Below, one piece after another: positions 28,087 through 37,134 of a DNA stretch of 64,000 bases. Position 1 is the first letter of the stretch. Every line of letters begins with the position of its first letter. The stretch spans positions 62,001 to 126,000 of the forward strand of contig NZ_JAAIXZ010000002.1 of assembly GCF_010894435.1 (NCBI RefSeq), written 5' to 3'. The DNA comes from Pyxidicoccus trucidator (GTDB lineage Bacteria; Myxococcota; Myxococcia; Myxococcales; Myxococcaceae). A model generated the notes under the pieces. It had not been told where the DNA came from and searched no databases. It was given only the letters and a program-made list of their open reading frames with translations. A program made the translations under genes and the position numbers.

Positions 28087-28920
28087 ATGCTGCTCCAGGG
28101 CAAGAAGCTGCTCATCACCGGGGTGCTGACGCCCCAGTCCCTCGCCTACGGCATCGCCGAACACGCGCTGGAACAGGGCGCGGACATCCTCCTCACCGGG
28201 TTCGGCCGCGCGAAGTCGCTCACCGAGCGCAGCGCGAAGCGCCTGAAGCCCGGCCTGGAGGTGCTGGAGCTGGACGTCAGCAATCCCGCCCACTTCCCCG
28301 CGCTGACCGAGGCCCTGCGCCAGCGGTGGGACCGGGTGGATGGCGTCCTGCACTCCATCGCCTACGCCCCCGAGGACGCGCTCGGCGGCAACTTCCTCAA
28401 CACCCCCTGGGAGAGCGTGCAGACGGCCTTCCGCATCTCCACCTTCTCCCTCAAGGAGCTGTCGGTGGCGTGTCTGCCTTTGATGACGAAGGGCGGCTCC
28501 ATCGTCACGCTGGACTTCGACAACCGCGTCGCCTGGCCCATCTACGACTGGATGGGGGTGTGCAAGGCCGCCCTGGAGGCCACGGTGCGCTACCTCGCCC
28601 GTGACCTGGGCCCCAAGGGCATCCGCGTCAACGCGCTGGCGGCGGGCCCCCTGGCCACCATCGCCGCCAAGGGCATTCCGGGCTTCAAGTCGCTGGAGCA
28701 GGGCTGGAGCCGGCAGGCGCCGCTGGGCTGGAGCTCCAAGGACAGCCACGACATGGTGGCTCGCACCGCCTGCGCCCTCCTGTCCGACTGGCTGCCTTCC
28801 ACCACGGGCGAAATGGTGCACGTGGACGGCGGCTACCACGCCATTGGCGCGCCGCCCGTGGACCCCTCGGCCGACGCCGCGGAGCCGCCCGCCAGCGCCT
28901 CGAAGCAGGCAACCGAGTAG
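28087..28920 (+). CDS. fabI: Enoyl-ACP reductase of the FabI/InhA type, closest to actinobacterial InhA
   Basis: This 277-residue short-chain reductase makes the last reduction in each round of fatty-acid synthesis. ITGVLTPQSLAYGIAEH is the NADH-binding start. The active site is TLDFDNRVAWPIYDWMGVCK, with Tyr and Lys six residues apart. The Phe-containing LDFD block and the later LEQGWSRQAPLGW, CALLSDWLPSTTGE and DGGYHAIG match Mycobacterium InhA closely. E. coli FabI has SYLGAER with a second Tyr at the matching site. The Ala/Pro-rich tail is extra. The ATG at 28087 follows ACGAGGC. InhA likeness is seen by eye; transfer from Actinobacteria is inference. Confidence 0.88.
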   Translation: MLLQGKKLLITGVLTPQSLAYGIAEHALEQGADILLTGFGRAKSLTERSAKRLKPGLEVLELDVSNPAHFPALTEALRQRWDRVDGVLHSIAYAPEDALGGNFLNTPWESVQTAFRISTFSLKELSVACLPLMTKGGSIVTLDFDNRVAWPIYDWMGVCKAALEATVRYLARDLGPKGIRVNALAAGPLATIAAKGIPGFKSLEQGWSRQAPLGWSSKDSHDMVARTACALLSDWLPSTTGEMVHVDGGYHAIGAPPVDPSADAAEPPASASKQATE

Positions 28921-29019
28921 GATTCTTCCCGAGCACCCCCCGGGCCCCGGGAATTGTCCTGGGGTCATCCGACACCTGCCCGCTCGGTACCATGCCGGGC
29001 CGGACCGCCCCGCTTTCTC

Positions 29020-29037
29020 CCGTGAGAGCGCTCACGG
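29020..29037. promoter_or_regulatory. Inverted repeat upstream of the chemosensory operon
   Basis: Seven-base perfect arms CCGTGAG and CTCACGG flank AGCG. The repeat lies about 64 bases before the first gene of the operon and about 100 bases after the reductase stop. It could be an operator for the operon. It has no T-run, so a terminator is less likely. Confidence 0.35.
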
Positions 29038-29101
29038 TAGAGTCCTGAACAGTCGCAGGGGCCTCCCGCACAGCGCGGGCCTGCGTAGGAGCCGCATCAC
29101 A

Positions 29102-29488
29102 GTGACGACCCACAGCACCAACGTCTTGCTGGTGGATGACAGCCCGACGGTCCGCAACATCGTCAAGATCTACCTGATGAACCTCAAGGTCTCGACCGTC
29201 GAAGCGGACGATGCGACCCGGGCGCTCCAGATCCTCCGGCTCGTTCCCGTGAGCCTCGTCATCGCCGACATCAACATGCCCGGCATGGACGGCATCACCT
29301 TCGTGCGGGAGGTGCGCGCCAGCGCGATGCCCCAGGTGCGCTCGGTCCCCATCCTGCTGCTGACGGCGGAGAAGAACGCGGACCTGCGCCAGAAGGGCAC
29401 CGAGGCCGGCGCCAACGCCTTCATCCAGAAGCCCGTGTCCCACCACGAATTGACGGAAACCGTCCGTCAGTTCCTCTCCAAGGCCTGA
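29102..29488 (+). CDS. Single-domain response regulator (CheY-like), first gene of the chemosensory operon
   Basis: This 128-residue receiver has DDSPTVRNIVKIYLMNLK, phosphorylation site Asp56 in VIADINMPGMDG, a Thr in LLLTAEKN and the Lys in FIQKPV. With no output domain it should act by binding a partner, as CheY does, and be phosphorylated by the CheA of the same operon. It resembles the receiver at 9828-10310 (similar helix 1). The start is GTG, with TAGGAG about 10 bases upstream. The next gene begins 4 bases after the stop. Confidence 0.88.
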   Translation: MTTHSTNVLLVDDSPTVRNIVKIYLMNLKVSTVEADDATRALQILRLVPVSLVIADINMPGMDGITFVREVRASAMPQVRSVPILLLTAEKNADLRQKGTEAGANAFIQKPVSHHELTETVRQFLSKA

Positions 29489-29492
29489 TGCC

Positions 29493-30359
29493 GTGAGCCT
29501 GCCGTCCCTGCTGCTCGTCGACGACAGCGACGCGATTCTCGCGCTGGAGCGCGCAATCCTCTCCGGCCACTACACCATCCACACGGCCAGCAATGGCCGC
29601 GAGGCGCTGGAGAAGGTGGGCCGGCTGCACCCGGAGGCGGTGCTGCTGGACCTGTCCATGCCGGAGATGGACGGCGACGAGGTCCTCCAGCGGATGAAGG
29701 CGGACCCGGCCACCGCGCACATCCCCGTCATCATCATCTCCTCGGAGAAGTCGCGCGCCGAGGCGTGCCTGGGGCTGGGCGCCGAGGCCTTCCTGCCCAA
29801 GCCCTTCCGCGCGGACGAACTGCTGCACACCGTGGGCGAGTCGATGGCCAGCGCGCGGCGCCGGGCCCGGACGGGCTCGCTGCTGGTGCTGCGCGTGACG
29901 GTGGGCGAGCTGGAGTTCGCCATTCCCCTGGATGCCGTGCGCGAGGTGCTGCTGCACCCGGCGACGCGGCCGCTGCCCACGGGCCCCGCCTACCTGCGGG
30001 AGTACGTGGAGGTGCGGGGCAACGCGCTGTGCGTGCTGGACGTGGCGCGCCGCCTGGGCGTGGAGCACAAGCAGGTGCTCGTCGAGCGCATGCTGGTGGT
30101 CATCCAGGTGGAAGGCGTGGCGCTGGCGCTGGCCGTGGACACGGTGAAGGACCCGGAGGAGTACGCCGCGGCCGACGTGGACCGGCGCGAGCGCGTGGGC
30201 GGGGCCGACCATGGCCCGCTGCGCGAGGGGCTCATCGGCATGCTGCGGGCCGGCGGCCGCGCGCTGCCCATCCTCGACCCGAAGGTGTTCATCGCTCGCG
30301 GGCTGCTGCGGGAGCTGCCCTCCATGCTCGAGGCCGCGGAGGCCAGGCGGACCGCATGA
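29493..30359 (+). CDS. Receiver-CheW fusion protein
   Basis: The 288-residue protein joins two parts. Residues 1-120 form a receiver with Asp53 in VLLDLSMPEMDG and Lys in FLPKPF. Residues 130-288 form a CheW-like SH3 fold, with LLVLRVTVGELEFAIPLDAVREVL, LREYVEVRGNALCVLDVARRLG and a closing ALPILDPKVFI. It would couple receptors to the kinase while being modified by phosphotransfer. CheV has the reverse order, CheW then receiver, so this is a distinct fusion. GTG start; its stop overlaps the cheR start (ATGA). Confidence 0.9.
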   Translation: MSLPSLLLVDDSDAILALERAILSGHYTIHTASNGREALEKVGRLHPEAVLLDLSMPEMDGDEVLQRMKADPATAHIPVIIISSEKSRAEACLGLGAEAFLPKPFRADELLHTVGESMASARRRARTGSLLVLRVTVGELEFAIPLDAVREVLLHPATRPLPTGPAYLREYVEVRGNALCVLDVARRLGVEHKQVLVERMLVVIQVEGVALALAVDTVKDPEEYAAADVDRRERVGGADHGPLREGLIGMLRAGGRALPILDPKVFIARGLLRELPSMLEAAEARRTA

Positions 30360-31594
30360 GCGGCGGAGAGCTCGACCCGCGGCTGCTCACCCGCGCGCGG
30401 GAGGTGGTGGCCGCCATCACCGGCTTTCGCACCGACGCCATCGCCACCGAGGCGATGGAGCGCGTCATGCGGGCGGAGCTCACGCGCGGGCGCTCCGCGG
30501 GAGATCTGCTGAGCGAGCTGGTGCACCCGGTGTCCACCCTGTCCAGCACGCTGGTGCGCGCCATCCTGGTGGGGGAGACGTACTTCTTCCGCCAGCCGGA
30601 GCACTTCCGCTTCATCGCCCAGGTGGGCGTGCCCGCGGCGCTGCGCCGGGACGCCCTGGCCCTGCGCGCCTGGAGCGCGGGGTGCGCCACGGGCGAGGAG
30701 GCCTACTCGCTGGCCGCGTGCCTTCAGGCGTCGCTCCCCCACGGCTTCCCGGTGGAGGTGCTGGGCACGGACCTCAGTGAGGCCAGCCTGGAGGCGGCCC
30801 GCCGCGCCACCTACGGCACCTGGTCCCGCCGCGAGTCCGCGCCCCGGCTCTTCCCCCTGTACGTGGAGAGCGGTGAGCGCGAGGTCACCATCCTTCCCGT
30901 CGTCCGTCGCGTCACCTCCTTCGCCCAGGCCAACCTGCTGGCGCCGCTGCCCGAGCGGTTCGGCCGCTTCGACTTCATCCTCTGCCGCAACGTGCTCACC
31001 TACTTCACTCCCGCCGCGCGTGACGCGGCCATTACGCTGCTGTCGCGCACGCTCAACCCGGGCGGGCTGCTCTTCCTGGGTGCCGTGGAGGTGGACCGCG
31101 TCCCCTCCGGCATGGTGCGCGAGGGGCCTCCGGAGCTGCAGGCCTTCCGCCTCCTCGCCCCGGGCGAGTCCGCCAAGCCGCCCTCGCGCCAGCGCGCCGC
31201 CAACGAGGACGTTCGTGCCTCCGTGCCGGCCCGTCGCCCGGTGGCGCCGCCCGCGCCCGTCGCGGCCCGCGTCGTCGCCGCGCCGCCGCCCGTGCCCTCG
31301 CGGCTCCACCTGAATGCGCTGGAGCGCATCGAGGAGGGGGACGAGGCGGGCGCCATGGCCGTGCTGGAGGCGCTGGTCCGCCAGTCGCCAGACTATCTGC
31401 CGGGGCTGCTGGAGCTGGCCCTGCTGCGGGAGCGCTCCGGGTCTCGCGAGGCGGCCGTGCCGCTGATGCGGACCCTGCGCTCTCGCGCCGAGCGCCTCCC
31501 GCCCGACCAATTGGTGGACGGGCCCGAGGCGCTGCCGGCGCGTTTCTACCAGGCGTCCGCTGACGCCTACCTCAATCAGGGGCCGCTCGAATGA
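30356..31594 (+). CDS. cheR: Chemotaxis methyltransferase CheR with a C-terminal TPR-like extension
   Basis: CheR methylates glutamates of chemoreceptors using S-adenosylmethionine. The 412-residue protein has the CheR N-terminal helices (LLTRAREVVAAITGFRTDAI), a receptor-recognition stretch (VRAILVGETYFFRQPEHFRF), and the SAM site AWSAGCATGEEAYSLA. LNPGGLLFLGAVE and FILCRNVLTYF are also present. A Pro/Ala-rich linker after about 270 leads to TPR-like helices ([39 protein letters not shown]). C-terminal TPRs in CheR often bind partner proteins. It overlaps both neighbours by 4 bases. Confidence 0.95.
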   Translation: MSGGELDPRLLTRAREVVAAITGFRTDAIATEAMERVMRAELTRGRSAGDLLSELVHPVSTLSSTLVRAILVGETYFFRQPEHFRFIAQVGVPAALRRDALALRAWSAGCATGEEAYSLAACLQASLPHGFPVEVLGTDLSEASLEAARRATYGTWSRRESAPRLFPLYVESGEREVTILPVVRRVTSFAQANLLAPLPERFGRFDFILCRNVLTYFTPAARDAAITLLSRTLNPGGLLFLGAVEVDRVPSGMVREGPPELQAFRLLAPGESAKPPSRQRAANEDVRASVPARRPVAPPAPVAARVVAAPPPVPSRLHLNALERIEEGDEAGAMAVLEALVRQSPDYLPGLLELALLRERSGSREAAVPLMRTLRSRAERLPPDQLVDGPEALPARFYQASADAYLNQGPLE

Positions 31595-32136
31595 AGGTCA
31601 CCCCGCGGACGATGGAAGAGGCCCAGGAGGTCGAGTCGCGCGAGCTGCTGGAACGGCGCGCATCCCGACTCAGAGACCAGGGCGAGGCGACCGTCGAGGA
31701 GTCGGTCCACTGGATTGCGGAGTTTCCCCTGGGCGAGGAGCGCTACGCGCTCTCCCTGGAGACGCTGCGCGCCGCGCTGCCGCTGAAGATGGTGACGCCG
31801 GTGCCGCTGTCCGCCCCGCACGTCGTGGGCGTGCTGCGCTTCCAGGGCCAGGTGCTGGCCGCGCTCAGCCTGGCGTCGCTGCTGGGCGGCCACGGCTGGC
31901 GGCAGGACCCGGCGGTGCTGCTGGTGGTGGACCGCGGTGACGGCGAGCTGTGCGCGCTGGACTGCGAGGCCATTCCCCGCCCCACCACGCTGCCCATGAG
32001 CACGGTGGAGGCCGCGCGCGTGCGCTCCGAGGGCGCCGTCCTGGAGGTCTTCACCCAGGACCGCCAGCTCATCCACTTGATTGACTTGAAGCGCCTGTTC
32101 GCCCTGCGCGGGACGGGAGGACGTCATGCCCGTTGA
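31591..32136 (+). CDS. cheW: CheW-family coupling protein
   Basis: This 181-residue adaptor links receptors to CheA at the membrane. After a charged 40-residue lead it has the CheW fold: WIAEFPLGEERYALSLETLRAALPL, VVGVLRFQGQVLAALSLASLLG, LLVVDRGDGELCALDCEAI and a final LIHLIDLKRLFAL. It is the second CheW-like domain in the operon besides the receiver fusion. Its start overlaps the cheR stop by 4 bases and its end overlaps the cheA start by 11 bases. Confidence 0.92.
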   Translation: MKVTPRTMEEAQEVESRELLERRASRLRDQGEATVEESVHWIAEFPLGEERYALSLETLRAALPLKMVTPVPLSAPHVVGVLRFQGQVLAALSLASLLGGHGWRQDPAVLLVVDRGDGELCALDCEAIPRPTTLPMSTVEAARVRSEGAVLEVFTQDRQLIHLIDLKRLFALRGTGGRHAR

Positions 32137-34276
32137 TCCGCTGCTACAAGGCCTCGTCGCCGGCTTCGCCGTGGAGGCCCAGGAGGTCGTCCAGAAGGTC
32201 ACCATGGACCTGCTGGAGCTGGAGCGCGACGGCCTGGAGACGGACGCGCTCGCCAGGCTCTACGTGCGGCTGGGCCGCCACCTGCACACCCTGAAGGGCA
32301 GCGCCTCGTCGCTGGGCATGCAGGACCTGGGCGACATCGCCCACAGGCTGGAGGATGCGCTCGCCCCGCTGAAGGCCAACCCCCAGAAGATGCCCCGGCC
32401 GGTGGTGGACATCCTGCTGCACGGCCTGGACCTGTTCATGCTGCGCGCGCAGGCGCACGCGGACGGGCGCGGAGACGCGCTGCCGGACCCGGCGGCCGCC
32501 CTGGCGCAGCTGGTGTCCGACGCGCCGCCCCCGGAAGCAGCCGCGGACATGGGCGCGCCCTCGCACGCGGCGGCGCCGGAAGCGGCCTCGACGGGCGGGG
32601 CCGAGTCCGCGCCGGTGGCCATGCCGGATGCGCTGCCCGAGTCGGCGGACACCGGCTGGCGCGTGTCGGTGCGGCAGGTGACGGCGCTGATGCGCGAGGT
32701 GGAGCGCCTGCGCGAGGTGCGGCTGCGCTTCGAGGAGCGCGGCCGCGAGCTGGACCGCGTGGTGACGCTGCTGGCCAAGCAGGGCCTGCTGGCGGAGACG
32801 GCGGAGGCGCGCTCGCTGCTGTCCGGCACGTCGCGCACGCTGCGCACCGACGGCGAGGAGACGGGCGACATCGTCGAGGCGCTGGAGGAGGGCCTCAAGG
32901 CGATTACCACGCGCCCGGTGCGCACGATTCTGGACCCCCTCCAGCGCATGGTGCGCGACTTGTCGCGCCAGCTCGGCAAGGAGGCCCGGCTGTCGGTGGT
33001 GGGCTCGGAGCTGTCGTTGGACAGGCGCCTGCTGGAGAAGCTGCAGGGGGCGCTGGTGCACCTGCTGCGCAACGCGGTGGACCACGGCCTGGAGCTGCCG
33101 GCCCAGCGCGAGCGCGCGGGCAAGCACCACGAGGGCGCCCTGACGCTGCGAATCGAACAGCAGGGCAACCTGCTCTTCCTGGAGTGCGCGGACGACGGCG
33201 CCGGCATCGACGTGGAGCGCGTGAAGAAGGTGGCCGAGTCGCGCGGCGTCGTCACCTCCGACGAGACGGCGCGGCTCAACGAGAACCAGGTGAGGGACCT
33301 CATCTTCCGGGCCGGCTTCAGCACGCGCTCGGACGTGACGGACACCTCCGGGCGCGGCGTGGGGCTGGACGCGGTGCGCGCCTCGGTGGAGGCGCTCCAG
33401 GGCCGCATTGAAGTCGCCAGCACGCCGGGGCAGGGCACGCGCTTCATGATGACCCTGCCGGTGGACCTGGGCAGCTCCCCGGTGCTGGTGGTGCGCGCGC
33501 TGGAGACGCTGGTGGGCCTGCCGATGCTGGCGGTGGAGGCCACGCAATTGGCCCGCGCGGACTCGCTGCGCCTGGGCAAGCGCCGGGCCCACCTGGAGTA
33601 CCAGGGGCAGCTGCTGCCGGTGGTGGACATCGGGGCGCGGCTGGGGCTGCGCGCCATGGCGCCGCCGGCCGAAGGGCAGCCGCTGCTCATCGTGCAGAGC
33701 GGCGGCAAGCGCGTGGCGCTCGCGGTGGACGCGGTGGTGGGGGACCGGGACCTGGTCATCCGCCCGCTGCCCTCCGAGGTGCGGGACGTGCCGGCCTGGC
33801 AGGGCGCGGCCACGCTCAGCCGCGGCGAGCTGCTGCTCATCTGCCGCCCGGACTGGCTGGTGACGGAGCTCGCGCAGACGCAGGTGGTGGCGCAGCGGCG
33901 GGCGCTGGTGGTGGACGACTCGCTCACCGCGCGCGCGCTGCACCGGGCCATGCTGGAGGCCGGCGGCTTCACGGTGCACCTGGCGGCCAGCGGGGCCCGG
34001 GCGCTGGACCGGCTGCAGACGGACACCTACGACGTCGTCATCTGCGACCTGGACATGGAGGAGATGGACGGCGTGCAGCTCATCGCGAAGCTCCGCGAGC
34101 GCAAGGAGACGGCCTCGCTGCCCGTCATCCTCGTCTCCGCGCATGACAGCGCCCCCGCGCGCGAGCGTGGGCTGGCGGCGGGCGCGGACGGCTACCTCAG
34201 CAAGCGCGAGTGCGCCGCGGGCCGCCTGCTGGCCGAGGTGCTGGACGTGATGAGCCGCAGGGGGTCTCGGGCGTGA
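32126..34276 (+). CDS. cheA: Hybrid chemosensory histidine kinase CheA with a C-terminal receiver
   Basis: This 716-residue kinase is the centre of the operon. HPt domain: HTLKGSASSLGM with phospho-His54. After an Ala/Pro-rich linker come the dimerisation helices, the HATPase (LLRNAVDHGLELPAQRERAG, DDGAGID, FSTRSDVTDTSGRGVGLDAV) and a CheW-like domain near 450-590. The receiver starts at ALVVDDS (Asp pair at 597-598) and has phospho-site Asp641 in VICDLDMEEMDG. The fused receiver suggests a phosphate sink or internal relay, as in FrzE-type kinases. The P2 domain of E. coli CheA is absent. Confidence 0.96.
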   Translation: MPVDPLLQGLVAGFAVEAQEVVQKVTMDLLELERDGLETDALARLYVRLGRHLHTLKGSASSLGMQDLGDIAHRLEDALAPLKANPQKMPRPVVDILLHGLDLFMLRAQAHADGRGDALPDPAAALAQLVSDAPPPEAAADMGAPSHAAAPEAASTGGAESAPVAMPDALPESADTGWRVSVRQVTALMREVERLREVRLRFEERGRELDRVVTLLAKQGLLAETAEARSLLSGTSRTLRTDGEETGDIVEALEEGLKAITTRPVRTILDPLQRMVRDLSRQLGKEARLSVVGSELSLDRRLLEKLQGALVHLLRNAVDHGLELPAQRERAGKHHEGALTLRIEQQGNLLFLECADDGAGIDVERVKKVAESRGVVTSDETARLNENQVRDLIFRAGFSTRSDVTDTSGRGVGLDAVRASVEALQGRIEVASTPGQGTRFMMTLPVDLGSSPVLVVRALETLVGLPMLAVEATQLARADSLRLGKRRAHLEYQGQLLPVVDIGARLGLRAMAPPAEGQPLLIVQSGGKRVALAVDAVVGDRDLVIRPLPSEVRDVPAWQGAATLSRGELLLICRPDWLVTELAQTQVVAQRRALVVDDSLTARALHRAMLEAGGFTVHLAASGARALDRLQTDTYDVVICDLDMEEMDGVQLIAKLRERKETASLPVILVSAHDSAPARERGLAAGADGYLSKRECAAGRLLAEVLDVMSRRGSRA

Positions 34277-35343
34277 GTGTGCAGCGGTCCATCCGCGTCC
34301 TGGTGGTGGATGACTCCCCCACCATGGCCAACACGCTCACGGCCCTCCTCACGGAGGAGCCGCGCATCGAAGTCGTCGGCCGGGCGGGCGACGGCAACCG
34401 CGCCGTGCAGCTCGCGCGACTGCTGCGTCCGGACGTCATCACCATGGACCTGCTGCTGCCGGGGCTGGACGGCCCGGCGGCCATCGCCGCCATCATGTCC
34501 CAGTCGCCCGCGCGCATCCTCGTGGTGAGCGCGGTGGCCGAGGAGCGTGGCGTGGACCTGGGCTTCCAGGCGATGAGCGCCGGCGCGCTGGAGCTCATCG
34601 GCAAGCCCAACGTCACCAACGCCGAGGAGCTGCGCAAGTGGGGCCGTGATCTGGCCCACTCGGTGTGCCTGATGGCGGAGGTGCCCGTCATCTCGCGCCG
34701 CCCGCGCACCGGGGTGATGCCGCCTCCGCCCACGGGCGCGCGGGTGGACGTCTTCGGCATCGTCGCCTCCACCGGCGGCCCGCCCGCGCTGGCGGACCTG
34801 CTGGCGAAGCTGCCGAAGGACTTCTCGGTGCCGCTGCTCATCGCCCAGCACATCACCGTGGGCTTCACCCAGGGCATGGTGCGCTGGCTGTCCCAGGTGA
34901 CGCCCCTCCCGGTGAACATCGCGAAGGAAGGCGAGCGCCTGGAGCCGGGCAAGGTGTACTTCCCGCTGGACGGGCATGACCTGATGGTGGACGCGGCGGG
35001 CCTCGCGCGGCTGCAGCGCACCAAGGGTGGCCCGTGCCCCAACGGGGACGTTCTGCTGTCCTCGCTGGCCTCCGCCTTCGGCCGGCGCAGCGGAGGCGTG
35101 GTGCTCACCGGCATGGGCGAGGACGGCGCGCGCGGCCTGCTGGCCATCCGCAAGGCGGGCGGCGTCACCTTCTCACAGGACGAGGCCTCCTCCGTCGTCT
35201 ACGGCATGCCGCGCGCCGCGCTCGAGCTGAAGGCCACGGACCAGGGCGTGCCCCTGGCCTCCATGCCGGAGCTCATCCTCCAGAGTTGCTCGCTCTCCGC
35301 CTTCCGCGCGAGCGGGCGGGGCGAGGGAGGCCCTCCCCGATGA
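34273..35343 (+). CDS. cheB: Chemotaxis methylesterase CheB
   Basis: CheB removes methyl groups from receptors and may deamidate them. The 356-residue protein has an N-terminal receiver with acidic pair Asp13-Asp14 and phospho-site Asp59 in TMDLLLPGLDG. The C-terminal esterase domain has VASTGGPPAL with the catalytic Ser, LIAQHITVGFTQGM with the His and GMGEDGARG with the Asp. GTG start overlapping the cheA stop (GTGA). About 94 bases separate it from the receptor gene, the largest gap inside the operon. Confidence 0.95.
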   Translation: MSVQRSIRVLVVDDSPTMANTLTALLTEEPRIEVVGRAGDGNRAVQLARLLRPDVITMDLLLPGLDGPAAIAAIMSQSPARILVVSAVAEERGVDLGFQAMSAGALELIGKPNVTNAEELRKWGRDLAHSVCLMAEVPVISRRPRTGVMPPPPTGARVDVFGIVASTGGPPALADLLAKLPKDFSVPLLIAQHITVGFTQGMVRWLSQVTPLPVNIAKEGERLEPGKVYFPLDGHDLMVDAAGLARLQRTKGGPCPNGDVLLSSLASAFGRRSGGVVLTGMGEDGARGLLAIRKAGGVTFSQDEASSVVYGMPRAALELKATDQGVPLASMPELILQSCSLSAFRASGRGEGGPPR

Positions 35344-35437
35344 AACCCCTGTCCCGGGCCTCGCGCCCGTGTCCCTTCTTCACCTGCCAGCCTGCTCGCG
35401 GGTGCCTTCCTGACGTCGTCTCCCTGGTGGTGATTCC

Positions 35438-37033
35438 GTGACCCTCCCCCAAAAATCGCTCACCACGCAGCTCACCCAGCAGTTCCGGCAGTCGCTGGGG
35501 CTCGCGCCGAAGTTCGTCCTCCTCACCGCGGTCATCAGCGCCTCGGTGGCCTTCATCCTCACGGGTGTCGCCACCAACGGGCTCGAGAACGGCCTGGTGG
35601 ACAACCACCTGGAGGAAGGGCAGCTGGTGGCCCGCAGCATCGCGGTGGCCGCCGAGCAGGGCATCACCGCCAGCGACGGGACGCTCCAGCCCATGCTGGA
35701 CGTCACCCGCGGCAGTGACGACCTGTCCTACCTCTTCGTCCAGGACGCCAGCGGCAACGTCGTGGCGCACTCCTTCACCAGCGCCTTCCCCGAGCCGCTG
35801 AAGGCCGCCATCCTCGCGGCGGGGGACTCGGCGGTGGTGGACATGGAGTTCGGCGACAGCCGGCTGCGCGCCCTCAACGTCAGCGCCCCGGTGGCCGGAG
35901 GCCGGCTGGGCACGGTGCACGTGGGCATGTCCATGGACCACGTCTCCAGTCAGGTGTCCTCGCTGCGCTGGCGGATGATGGTCTTCGCCCTGCTGCTGGT
36001 GGCCGTGGGCGTGGGCGTGGCCGCGATGTTCGGCCGCAGCATCGTCCGCCCGCTGCGTGACTTGACGGAGGTGGCGGGCCACATCGTCGAGTCCGGTGAC
36101 CTCACCCGTCCCATCCAGGTGAAGAGCGGCGACGAGGTGGGCCGGCTGTCCAACTCCTTCGCGCAGATGGTGGCCCGGCTGCGCGAGGTGACCATCAACC
36201 TCCAGCAGGCCGCCACCGCGCTCACCCAGTCCACCGAGCACCTCAACACCTCCTCCACCGACCAGGCGCAGACCATCTCCCGCCAGGCCGCCGCCCTGCA
36301 GGAGACGCAGGTGACGGCGCAGGAAATCAAGCAGACCTCCATGCTGGCCGCGCAGAAGGCGGAGAGCGTGCTCTCCGTCGCCGAGCGCGCGGACGCCCTG
36401 GCCAAGTCGGGCGAGGCCTCCATCGAGCTGACGATGGCGGGGCTCAACGACATCCGCGTCCAGGTGGGCGAGATTGCCCAGAAGATTGTCGAGCTGGGCG
36501 AGCGCACGCAGCAGATTGGCGGCATCACCCAGACGGTGAAGGATTTGGCGGACCAGTCCAACATGCTGGCGCTCAACGCGGCGATTGAGTCCGTCCGCTC
36601 GGGCGAGCACGGCAAGGGCTTCGGCGTGGTGGCGCGGGAAATCCGCGCGCTGGCCGACCAGTCCATCCAGGCCACCACCCGCGTGCGCGAGCTGCTGGAC
36701 GACATCGCCAGCTCCGTCACCGCCGCGGTGCGAATCACGGAGCGCGGCGCCGAGCGCATGGAGTCGGGCCTGGCCCAGGTGCGCAACAGCGGGCAGAACC
36801 TGCGTGAGCTGTCCTCCATCGTCCAGGACAACGCCGCCGCCGTCCGCCAGATTGCCGCCGCCGTCAGCCAGCAGAACGTGGGCATCAATCAAATCACCCT
36901 GGCGGTGAATGACCTCTCCAAGATGATGGACGAGACGGTGGCCCGCATCGGCTCCACCGGCGAGGCCGCCACCACGCTGCAAATCATCTCCGAGCAGCTC
37001 TCCAGCGCGGTGAAGAGCTACCGCGTCGGCTGA
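35438..37033 (+). CDS. Methyl-accepting chemotaxis receptor with a short periplasmic sensor
   Basis: This 531-residue receptor has one N-terminal membrane segment ([19 protein letters not shown]), a roughly 130-residue periplasmic domain that may be PAS-like ([34 protein letters not shown]), a second membrane segment near 190 ([19 protein letters not shown]), a HAMP domain ([27 protein letters not shown]), and a long coiled-coil signalling hairpin. The tip reads [41 protein letters not shown], the conserved kinase-control region. GTG start with no strong Shine-Dalgarno. It closes the operon; a good terminator follows. Confidence 0.93.
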   Translation: MTLPQKSLTTQLTQQFRQSLGLAPKFVLLTAVISASVAFILTGVATNGLENGLVDNHLEEGQLVARSIAVAAEQGITASDGTLQPMLDVTRGSDDLSYLFVQDASGNVVAHSFTSAFPEPLKAAILAAGDSAVVDMEFGDSRLRALNVSAPVAGGRLGTVHVGMSMDHVSSQVSSLRWRMMVFALLLVAVGVGVAAMFGRSIVRPLRDLTEVAGHIVESGDLTRPIQVKSGDEVGRLSNSFAQMVARLREVTINLQQAATALTQSTEHLNTSSTDQAQTISRQAAALQETQVTAQEIKQTSMLAAQKAESVLSVAERADALAKSGEASIELTMAGLNDIRVQVGEIAQKIVELGERTQQIGGITQTVKDLADQSNMLALNAAIESVRSGEHGKGFGVVAREIRALADQSIQATTRVRELLDDIASSVTAAVRITERGAERMESGLAQVRNSGQNLRELSSIVQDNAAAVRQIAAAVSQQNVGINQITLAVNDLSKMMDETVARIGSTGEAATTLQIISEQLSSAVKSYRVG

Positions 37034-37063
37034 AGCGCCGCGCGTCCCGCCTTCGCGAAAAGA

Positions 37064-37101
37064 AGAAGGCCCCGACTCCACCTGGGAGCCGGGGCCTTTT
37101 T
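37064..37101. terminator. Strong intrinsic terminator after the chemosensory operon
   Basis: AAGGCCCCG-ACTCC pairs with GGGAG-CCGGGGCCTT and is followed by TTTTC on the plus strand; on the minus strand CTTCTTTTC follows. It separates the receptor gene from converging clpA and probably stops both transcripts. Confidence 0.82.
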
Positions 37102-37134
37102 CATGTCCGGTGCCCGGCGGCCGGGCGGGACGGG

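Noticed and set aside
32126..34276. Possible frameshift or fusion error between CheA and its receiver
   Set aside because: The frame is continuous, the linker is normal and the receiver has all its key residues. Such CheA-receiver hybrids are established in myxobacteria.
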